In this document: in pieces, positions 1-6,394 of the stretch
Position numbering within the stretch: the first letter of the stretch is position 1
Layout: every line of letters begins with the position of its first letter
Assembly: GCA_015488975.1 (NCBI GenBank)
Contig: WFMT01000254.1
Coordinates: 1 to 9,631 of the forward strand
Source of the DNA: Campylobacteraceae bacterium
GTDB taxonomy: Bacteria > Campylobacterota > Campylobacteria > Campylobacterales > JALSKU01
DNA length: 9,631 bases
Reading direction: 5' to 3'
Notes under the pieces: model-generated
What the model saw: the letters and a program-made list of their open reading frames with translations, nothing else
What the model was told of the DNA's origin: nothing
The model's database searches: none
Program-made: the position numbers and the translations under genes

Positions 1-121
1 GAATGAAAAAAAAAGATTAGACTATTATCACAAAGTTAAGTTACTATCCATAAGTTTCTTTTAATTAAAATATTAAGAATCTTGAAGTTAATATAAAATA
101 ATTATTGAGCATATTTATTAA

Positions 122-150
122 GTTACATAAAAGCAAAAAGAGCATAGAAT
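122..150 (+). promoter_or_regulatory. weak candidate sigma-70 promoter for the torA operon
   Basis: GTTACA at 122-127 and TAGAAT at 145-150 are 17 bases apart, matching TTGACA/TATAAT at four and five of six positions. Transcription would start near 157 and leave a leader of about 107 bases that includes the 183-212 palindrome. In such AT-rich DNA a match of this quality can arise by chance, and a -10 inside or after the palindrome is also possible. The rest of 1-263 holds no convincing gene; a TGA at 4-6 could be the end of an upstream reading frame, but that cannot be judged here. Confidence 0.25.
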
Positions 151-182
151 ACATTATGGAAAAAGATTATCTTTGGAATAAT

Positions 183-212
183 TAAATTAGTTATATTAAT
201 ATAACTAATTTA
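183..212. repeat. perfect 30-bp palindrome upstream of torA
   Basis: The left arm TAAATTAGTTATATT (183-197) is followed directly by its exact reverse complement (198-212), with no mismatch and no spacer. It ends 51 bases before the torA start codon. Only one G:C pair lies in each arm, so an RNA hairpin (13-bp stem, UUAA loop) would be weak and no T-run follows directly; a binding site for a dimeric regulator is the likelier reading. The symmetry is seen directly; the operator role is inferred. Confidence 0.9.
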
Positions 213-263
213 TCAATATTATTTCTTGTAATTTTTTAACAATCTAATAAAAAGGAGAAAACG

Positions 264-2699
264 ATGAAAGATCAAAACATTCCGACATCAAGACGGTCCT
301 TTATCAAAGGTGTTGCTTCGGTAGGAGCTATAACTTGGTTTGCACCAATGGCTTTTGGAGAAAGGCTTCCAGCGGGTCCTGTTCTAAATAGAAAAAATAT
401 TCCAACAGCTACTCATTGGGGTTCCATAAAAGCAAATGTCAGAGGAGGAGAATTTACGGATATAACCGCTTTTAAGGATGATTTTCCATTGCCAATGACT
501 CAAGCATTGGCTGATCGCGAGAATGCACAAAACCGTGTTAAATACCCAATGGTCAGGGAAGGTTTTTTGAAGTATGGCCATAAAAGCGATACTTCAAAAA
601 GAGGAAGAGACAAATTTGTCAGAGTCAGCTGGGATAAAGCTTATGAACTCGTGGCAAATGAATTAAAAAGAGTTAAAAAAGAGTATGGAAATTCATCAAT
701 TTTTGCTGGCAGCGTGGATTGGCATAGTGTAGGAAAACTAAATGCGTCACCAACACTTTTAAGAAGAATGCTTAATCTCTTAGGTGGTTTTACAGATGAC
801 ACAGGAGATTTTAGTGTTCAAGCTGCGATGACAATACTACCACATGTTACCGGAAACATTGAGGTATATGATAAGCAAACAGCTTGGCCAACCATCATAG
901 AACATACGGATACGGTTGTTCTATGGGGAGCAGATTTGCTTAAAAATAACCAAATAGGCTGGAGCCCGCCTGATCATTATGCATATAATATGATAAAAAA
1001 ACTAAAAGCTTCAGGGAAAAAAATAATCTCCATAGACCCGAGAAAAACTGAAACAACTGAGTATTTAAATGCTGATTGGGTAGCTGTAAGACCAAATACA
1101 GATGTGGCCATGATGTTAGCAATAGCACATACTCTATACAAAGAAAATTTATATGATAAAAAATTTTTAGATAAGTATACTTACGGATTTGATAAATTTC
1201 TTCCATATTTACTTGGAAAATCTGATGGTATAGAAAAAACTCCACAATGGGCAGAAAGTATAACAACAATCGATGCTGAAACTATCAAAAAAATTGCAAG
1301 ACAAATGGCCAAAGGTAGAACAATGATCATGAGTGGTTGGGCAATCCAAAGAGCAGACCATGGTGAACAGCCACCTTGGATGATAGTTACTTTAGCCTCT
1401 ATGTTAGGTCAAGTCGGACTTCCAGGTGGTGGCTTTGGCTTTAGTTATCACTATGCATCAGGTGGTTCTCCGGAAGCAAACGCTCCGTCATTGCCTGGTA
1501 TTTCAGCTGGAAACAACCCTGTAAAAGTACAAATTCCATTTGCGCATGCTGTTAGCGACTTGTTGCTAAACCCAGGCAAGGTTATAGATTTTAATGGAGA
1601 AAAAATAAAATATCCAGACATCAAGCTTGTTTATTGGGCGGGAGGAAATCCTTTAGATCATCAAATGGATAGAAATAGAGAAATAAAGGCTTGGAGAAAA
1701 CCTGAGACAATCATAATAAATGAGATTTACTGGACTTCAACTGCAAAATATGCTGATATAGTTTTACCGGTTACAACAACTTTTGAAAGAGATGATATTG
1801 ATGTTTTAAGTGAATATAGCTTTAAATATATAGTTGCTATGAAAAAAACAGTAGAACCCCGTTATGAGTCAAAAGATGATATTGATATTTTTGCTGGAAT
1901 CTCTAAAAAATTGGGATTTGAAAAAAAATATACTGAGGGAAAAAGTAGCTTAGACTGGATAAAACATTTTTATGGTATTGCCAGCAAACAAGCTAAATTT
2001 AAAAAGCTTCCTATGCCTACATTTGAAGAATTTTGGGAAAAAGGCTTTGTTGAATTTCCAGTTACAAAAGAAGCAGAGCAATGGGTACGATATGGAGACT
2101 TTAGAAAAAATCCGATCGCAAATCCTCTTGGAACCCCTACGGGTAAAATTGAAATCTACTCAAATACTATAGAAAAATTCAATTATCCAGATTGTAAAGC
2201 TCATCCTACTTGGTTTGAGCCTATTGAATGGCTTGGAAATAAAAAGGAAACTAAAAAATATCCATTTCATCTAGTATCTTCGCATCCAGAATTTAGGCTA
2301 CACTCTCAACTTGATAACACTTGGCTTAGAAGTTTATATGAAGTTGATAGAAGAGAGCCTATGTGGATTAATCCAAAAGATGCGCAAAGAATTGGTGTAA
2401 AAAACAATGATGTAGTAATGGTACACAATAAAAGGGGTAAATTCTTAGCTGGAGTAGTTGTAACAGATAGAATGCGTGAACATGTTATATGTGTACACGA
2501 AGGTGCTTGGTATGACCCTGATAAGCCAGGTGAGATAGGCGCTATGTGTAAACATGGAAATATAAATACCGTTACCTTGGATAAAGGCACTTCTAAGTTG
2601 GCTCAAGGAAATATCGCCAATACTGTTTTGGTTCAAGTTTCTAAATACGAAAAACAGCCACCAAGAGTAACAGCATTTGATGTTCCAGCTGGAGGATGA
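264..2699 (+). CDS. torA: TorA-like periplasmic TMAO/S-oxide reductase, molybdopterin-dependent
   Basis: Predicted 811-residue bis-MGD molybdoenzyme of the TorA/DorA/BisC group, reducing trimethylamine N-oxide and perhaps DMSO in the periplasm as a terminal electron acceptor step. A Tat signal is clear: SRRSFIK at residues 9-15, then a hydrophobic stretch to about residue 32. There is no N-terminal cysteine cluster, as expected for this group without a [4Fe-4S] centre. GDFS at 181-184 aligns with the Mo-ligating serine of DMSO reductase (Ser147 in Rhodobacter), and Trp153 with its active-site Trp116; the Tyr114 position is Val151. C-terminal matches to E. coli TorA, from memory, include HEGAWYDPDKPGE (745-757) and a GTSKLAQG cofactor-binding segment (775-782); the protein ends soon after VTAF, so it lacks TorA's C-terminal tail. 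The start has AAGGAG six bases upstream. The cytochrome gene follows after 6 bases. The closest recalled relative is C. jejuni Cj0264c; TMAO versus DMSO preference is not settled by sequence. Confidence 0.92.
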   Translation: MKDQNIPTSRRSFIKGVASVGAITWFAPMAFGERLPAGPVLNRKNIPTATHWGSIKANVRGGEFTDITAFKDDFPLPMTQALADRENAQNRVKYPMVREGFLKYGHKSDTSKRGRDKFVRVSWDKAYELVANELKRVKKEYGNSSIFAGSVDWHSVGKLNASPTLLRRMLNLLGGFTDDTGDFSVQAAMTILPHVTGNIEVYDKQTAWPTIIEHTDTVVLWGADLLKNNQIGWSPPDHYAYNMIKKLKASGKKIISIDPRKTETTEYLNADWVAVRPNTDVAMMLAIAHTLYKENLYDKKFLDKYTYGFDKFLPYLLGKSDGIEKTPQWAESITTIDAETIKKIARQMAKGRTMIMSGWAIQRADHGEQPPWMIVTLASMLGQVGLPGGGFGFSYHYASGGSPEANAPSLPGISAGNNPVKVQIPFAHAVSDLLLNPGKVIDFNGEKIKYPDIKLVYWAGGNPLDHQMDRNREIKAWRKPETIIINEIYWTSTAKYADIVLPVTTTFERDDIDVLSEYSFKYIVAMKKTVEPRYESKDDIDIFAGISKKLGFEKKYTEGKSSLDWIKHFYGIASKQAKFKKLPMPTFEEFWEKGFVEFPVTKEAEQWVRYGDFRKNPIANPLGTPTGKIEIYSNTIEKFNYPDCKAHPTWFEPIEWLGNKKETKKYPFHLVSSHPEFRLHSQLDNTWLRSLYEVDRREPMWINPKDAQRIGVKNNDVVMVHNKRGKFLAGVVVTDRMREHVICVHEGAWYDPDKPGEIGAMCKHGNINTVTLDKGTSKLAQGNIANTVLVQVSKYEKQPPRVTAFDVPAGG

Positions 2700-2705
2700 T
2701 AGATA

Positions 2706-3317
2706 ATGAATAAATTTATACTTTTAACAGCATCAGTTTCTTTTGCTTTTATGAGTATTGCTTTTGCAAAGGGAGATGATATGTTTGTATCGTCTCCTTC
2801 TGCTATATATGCCAGCAATACTCACACAAAATCCATAGGAATGCTAGATTTGGGCGCAAAAGTAAATATTATGAATAAAAAAGGTAAATGGTATAAAGTC
2901 AAAGTTTACGGCTGGAGTCAGAAAGGATTGCCATCAGTCATATACGCCTTTAATGGCATAAGGATAAAAAAAGCTGTTCTGACTAAAGACGGTGAAAAAC
3001 TTACTAAAATTCTAAAAGTGGCAAAAGATAAAGAAACAGGACTTACTTGGAAAGAAGTTGAGCTAAAAACAGCATGGATAAATGAAAAATATTTATCTAA
3101 AAATATGAAAAAGGTATGGAAGAGAGCCATAACTCTTTTTCATAATAGATGCACAATGTGCCATGCTCTCCCAAAATCAACAAAATTTACAGCCAATCAA
3201 TGGCCTTCAACACTAAGAGTCATGTCAAAAAGAGCCGCACTCAACAAACAACAGACAGATTTTGTTTCTAAATTTTTACAATATCATGCAAAAGATACAA
3301 TAAAATTTGCTAAATAG
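2706..3317 (+). CDS. periplasmic mono-haem cytochrome c, like the TorC C-terminal domain
   Basis: A 203-residue protein with a Sec signal peptide (residues 1-21, cleavage near AFA/KGDD), so it is periplasmic and, with no other hydrophobic segment, probably soluble. Residues about 28-70 (KVNIMNKKGKWYKVKVYGW) look like an SH3-type beta barrel. The single haem site is CTMCH at 149-153, with Met173 in LRVMSKR a candidate distal ligand. The stretch KAVLTKDGEK..TGLTWKEVE and the haem region with NQWPS resemble, from memory, the C-terminal part of E. coli TorC/TorY; the N-terminal pentahaem, membrane-anchored NapC/NirT part is absent. It is likely the electron donor to the adjacent reductase, as recalled for Cj0265c beside Cj0264c. 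Its ribosome site GGAGG (2691-2695) lies inside the last torA codons, ten bases before the start, suggesting coupled translation. The haem and location are firm; the partner role is inferred from the operon and homology. Confidence 0.88.
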   Translation: MNKFILLTASVSFAFMSIAFAKGDDMFVSSPSAIYASNTHTKSIGMLDLGAKVNIMNKKGKWYKVKVYGWSQKGLPSVIYAFNGIRIKKAVLTKDGEKLTKILKVAKDKETGLTWKEVELKTAWINEKYLSKNMKKVWKRAITLFHNRCTMCHALPKSTKFTANQWPSTLRVMSKRAALNKQQTDFVSKFLQYHAKDTIKFAK

Positions 3318-3321
3318 CCAA

Positions 3322-3352
3322 TATAAAAGAGAGAATTTTTCTCTCTTTTATA
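3322..3352. terminator. bidirectional hairpin terminator between converging operons
   Basis: TATAAAAGAGAGAA (3322-3335), loop TTT, then TTCTCTCTTTTATA (3339-3352): a perfect 14-bp stem filling nearly all of the 40-base gap between the cytochrome stop and the stop of the opposing 101-residue gene. The T-rich arm lies inside the stem on either strand rather than after it, so it probably works in both directions but is not a textbook hairpin plus U-tract. Confidence 0.75.
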
Positions 3353-3357
3353 AGATA

Positions 3358-3663
3358 TCACTTAATCTCTTCAAAACAACAACCATCTTTATCATATTTG
3401 TAAGTCTCCAATCGGGTTTCACCAAATTGTACTATCATTTTGCACTCATCAAAATTTTTTCCTTTTTGAAGAGCTTTTTTTATAACATCATAGATAAAAG
3501 CCCTTGTATTAAAAATAGGGGTCGAGGAAGTACCCTTATATGCAAATTTTTCTCCATCTATCTCTTTCAACCCCTCTCTTCTAAGATATTTATCAAAAGA
3601 ATTTTTATCTTCCAGATTTTTTACATCAACAACTACCAAAACTTCATATTCTTTATTATTCAT
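3358..3663 (-). CDS. uncharacterised 101-residue protein, last gene of the addBA operon
   Basis: I do not recognise this protein. It is small, charged, has no signal peptide or membrane segment, and is presumably cytoplasmic. By eye its order of elements is strand (EYEVLVVVDV, residues 5-14), helix (about 20-30), strand (about 32-44), helix (RAFIYDVIKKALQKG, about 55-69), strand (about 74-82), strand (about 84-91), which would fit a ferredoxin-like fold. Two cysteines near the end (GCCFEEIK) are not a recognisable metal site. The ATG at 3663 is chosen over an in-frame TTG at 3681 because AGGA sits five bases before the ATG and the TTG would overlap the end of addA. It starts 7 bases after the addA stop, so it is almost certainly cotranscribed with addB and addA, which hints at a link to DNA-end processing but does not prove one. 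The opposite-strand reading frame over this region has no ribosome site and looks like a shadow. Confidence 0.75.
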   Translation of the reverse strand: MNNKEYEVLVVVDVKNLEDKNSFDKYLRREGLKEIDGEKFAYKGTSSTPIFNTRAFIYDVIKKALQKGKNFDECKMIVQFGETRLETYKYDKDGCCFEEIK

Positions 3664-3670
3664 AATTTTC

Positions 3671-6394
3671 CTATACCTCAATAAATTTTATCTCTTTGCT
3701 TGAGAGATAACATAAATATGCTTTTACTTCACAATTTTTTATAGATTTTACAGCTTTTTTATACTCTTGGACTTGTATAAAATGTTCTTCTTGAAAAAAA
3801 TTAGAACTTTTATAATCAACTATAATATATTTATTTTTACTCTCAATTAGCAAATCTATCTGTTTTAATTTATTATCATATACAAACGCTATCTCTTTGT
3901 GAAATATATTTTTATAAATTATTTGGTTAAAAAAATCATTTTGTAAAAGTAATTCTACTCTTTTTTTTATATCATTTAGCATTTCAAAATCCAAACTGTC
4001 TAAATATCTATTTTTCGTGGCCATAAATGCATCCTCTAAAGACTCTTTGTTAAAATTATCCATCATTTCAAGCATATAATGAAGTCCTATACCAAAACTT
4101 ACGGCTTGAAAATTTGTCTCTTTTTTATTTTTAATTGTTTTGGTTAAACTTTTTTCCTGCTTGCCGGTTTTGAACTCTTTATAATCAAAATCATCAAAAG
4201 AATTTTTTTCTTTTTTGTGTTCTTTATTTACTGGAAACATACCTGCTTCATACTCTTGTAATGCCAAATCATCAAAACTTGAATTTTTTTCTTTTTTGAG
4301 GATAAACAATGATTCTTTGGCCCTTGTAAAAGCGACATATTTAGCATTTAATTCATCTTCTATTTGTAAATTTTTTTCTTTTTGAAGTGCTATGTCATAT
4401 TCATTATCGATACATTCTCTATTTTTGCCTTTTAAAAATATATTTTTTATTTCCATGTTTTCTTCGCAAATTATAAATGAACTTCTATCTGTTTGTTTTC
4501 TTTTTAATCTATCGCAAACTAAAGCATGCTTAAACTCTAAGCCTTTTGATTTGTGTATAGTTAAAATTTTAAGCCCATTCGCCTCTTTGGAAGCTATTTC
4601 CGCATTAAAATCATCTAAATAAAATAAAAAACTCTCTATATCTAAAAATCTATAACTTTGTTCTAAAAATTCCAAAATAGCCTCATGTCCAAAATCAAAC
4701 ATATCAACAATTTTCATAATAAACGCAGAAGGTTTTAAAAAAAGGTCAAACCCTTTCAAATCAAGTTCTTCGTCCCAATCTTTTCCAACTAAACTTAAAA
4801 AGTTTATTTTATATAGTTCATCTTTGAAATACAGATACTTCATAGCTTCGATAATTGCTTTGACTTGAAGATTATTTTTAAGTAAAATATTCATCCATGT
4901 AGCGATTTTAATATTTTTGAATTCTTTTTTTATCTCCTCTTCCAAGCTTAATGCATCATCATTTGTATAAGTCAGTATAGTGATATCATTCTCATCAATA
5001 TTATTTTTTAAAAGTTTGCCGATTGTTGATATTACTTGCTTTATCACTTCATCATTGCAGACAACTTTAACAAATCCACCATTTTTTGTACTTGCTTCTT
5101 GATTAAAGTAACCATTTATTTTATCTTTAAAAACAAAATTTACAAAATTTACAACTTCTTTTTTACTTCTATAATTTTTATACAGCCTTTCTACTTTCAA
5201 GTTATAATCAAATGCAATTTTATAAAACAATTCTTTACTCCCGCCTCTAAATCTGTAAATAGATTGCTTAATATCGCCCACATAAAAAAGAGTTTTTTTA
5301 TGGCTGACACCATAGCCGGAAACAACTTCATCAAAAAGCGGTTTCAAAATCTTATATTGCAAAATACTTGTATCTTGAAATTCATCAATCAAAATATGAT
5401 CAAATTTCGCATCTAATCTAAAATAAAAAAAATCTCTATCAATTTCACTTGATAAAATCATATATGTAAAGTTGGCAATATCACTAAAACTAAGATCATT
5501 TAAACTTTTTTTGATTTTAATATTAATTTCTTTGTAGAGTTTAAAAAATGCGAAAAGATTTTTTATATATTTTGATTCTCTAAAGAGAAAATATTTTTTT
5601 ATTTCCTTTTTTATTTGCAAGAAAATCTCATCCATTTGCATCTTATAACATTTTTTAAAATCCCCATATTCTCCAAGAGATTTTTTGCAAAACCAACTTT
5701 TTTTATAAATTTCATCTATCTTTTCTACTTCAAGTGAATTTTTACCTCTATTTGACAGTTTTTCGCATTCTGTTAATTCGTGTTTTAATGTTTCAAACAA
5801 CTCCCATAAAGTTTTTTCATCAAAATGATTTATCTCTTGTTTGATTGGTTTTTGTATAGTTTTTGTATAAAAATAAAATAGTATTTGAATTATATTATTA
5901 AGCTTTTTATCTTCAAAAGAGGCAAACTTGACAAAATCATTATAAAGAGAATTTTTAAGTAATGAGCCAATAAATAAAGATATAAACTTATCTTCCTCCT
6001 TTTTTTGCTCAATTGTAAAATCAGGCAACAGCCCCGCATATAAGGAAAACTTTCTTAGAATCATAGTGCAAAATTTATCAATAGTTAAAATATAAATATC
6101 ATTTTTCAAAAATTTTAAAAACATCTCCTCCTTTTTTTTCAATATCTCTTCTTTTGAAATTTCTAAAACTTTGCTTATCTCATTTAACTCATTTTTATAC
6201 TCATTTTTATCTATATTTTTAAGAGTCCTTTCAATCCTCTCTCTCATCTCATTTGCCGCTTTATTGGTAAAAGTCAGAGTCAATATCTTATTTGGTGAAG
6301 CACCTGAAAAAAGAAGGGATATATATCTAATAGTAAGTGCAAATGTTTTTCCACTACCGGCACTCGCCTCATAGGCTAAAAAAGGCTCTAACAT
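3671..6394 (-). CDS. addA: AddA helicase-nuclease subunit (RecB-like)
   Basis: A 907-residue superfamily 1 helicase fused to a RecB-type nuclease; with AddB it unwinds and resects broken DNA ends in the cytoplasm for RecA loading. Helicase motifs run in order: Walker A ASAGSGKT (10-17), TLTFTNKAANEMRER (39-53), TIDKFC (104-109), Walker B ILIDEFQDTS (334-343), VGDIKQSIYRFRG (372-384), NYRS (407-410), TIHKSKGLEF (613-622) and YVAFTRAKE (686-694). The C-terminal nuclease has GIGLH (His772), QIDLL (Asp847), VDYKSS (Asp860, Lys862) and QVQEY (Gln874, Tyr878), so it appears active. The length is well below the roughly 1200 residues of Bacillus AddA but typical of Campylobacter/Helicobacter forms. 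The addB stop and this start share bases (ATGATG at 6397-6392); the second ATG is chosen because GGGAGG lies four bases before it, against one base for the first. A further in-frame TTG at 6430 lies inside addB and is unlikely. Confidence 0.93.
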   Translation of the reverse strand: MLEPFLAYEASAGSGKTFALTIRYISLLFSGASPNKILTLTFTNKAANEMRERIERTLKNIDKNEYKNELNEISKVLEISKEEILKKKEEMFLKFLKNDIYILTIDKFCTMILRKFSLYAGLLPDFTIEQKKEEDKFISLFIGSLLKNSLYNDFVKFASFEDKKLNNIIQILFYFYTKTIQKPIKQEINHFDEKTLWELFETLKHELTECEKLSNRGKNSLEVEKIDEIYKKSWFCKKSLGEYGDFKKCYKMQMDEIFLQIKKEIKKYFLFRESKYIKNLFAFFKLYKEINIKIKKSLNDLSFSDIANFTYMILSSEIDRDFFYFRLDAKFDHILIDEFQDTSILQYKILKPLFDEVVSGYGVSHKKTLFYVGDIKQSIYRFRGGSKELFYKIAFDYNLKVERLYKNYRSKKEVVNFVNFVFKDKINGYFNQEASTKNGGFVKVVCNDEVIKQVISTIGKLLKNNIDENDITILTYTNDDALSLEEEIKKEFKNIKIATWMNILLKNNLQVKAIIEAMKYLYFKDELYKINFLSLVGKDWDEELDLKGFDLFLKPSAFIMKIVDMFDFGHEAILEFLEQSYRFLDIESFLFYLDDFNAEIASKEANGLKILTIHKSKGLEFKHALVCDRLKRKQTDRSSFIICEENMEIKNIFLKGKNRECIDNEYDIALQKEKNLQIEDELNAKYVAFTRAKESLFILKKEKNSSFDDLALQEYEAGMFPVNKEHKKEKNSFDDFDYKEFKTGKQEKSLTKTIKNKKETNFQAVSFGIGLHYMLEMMDNFNKESLEDAFMATKNRYLDSLDFEMLNDIKKRVELLLQNDFFNQIIYKNIFHKEIAFVYDNKLKQIDLLIESKNKYIIVDYKSSNFFQEEHFIQVQEYKKAVKSIKNCEVKAYLCYLSSKEIKFIEV

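Noticed and set aside
162..174. AAAGAT-T-ATCTTT short palindrome, considered as a Fur or other operator half
   Set aside because: Only six bases per arm and a poor match to the Fur 7-1-7 pattern; not supportable alone.
156..185. Nine-residue mini-ORF (MEKDYLWNN) in the torA leader
   Set aside because: Considered as a leader peptide, but there is no convincing ribosome site and no attenuator hairpin arrangement; a frame this short is expected by chance.
940..1269. 109-residue - strand reading frame inside torA
   Set aside because: Antisense to well-conserved TorA sequence; hydrophobic composition reflects reversed codons.
3664..3681. Alternative TTG start for the 101-residue protein
   Set aside because: It would overlap the addA stop and lacks a ribosome site, whereas the ATG at 3663 has AGGA at five bases.
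3307..3684. 125-residue + strand reading frame downstream of the cytochrome
   Set aside because: It is the antisense shadow of the 101-residue - strand gene, overlaps the cytochrome stop, has no ribosome site and reads as Phe/Ile/Ser-rich sequence typical of reversed AT-rich genes.
5036..5416. 126-residue + strand reading frame inside addA
   Set aside because: It lies wholly opposite addA helicase motifs, including the region encoding the DEFQD box, and has no domain features.
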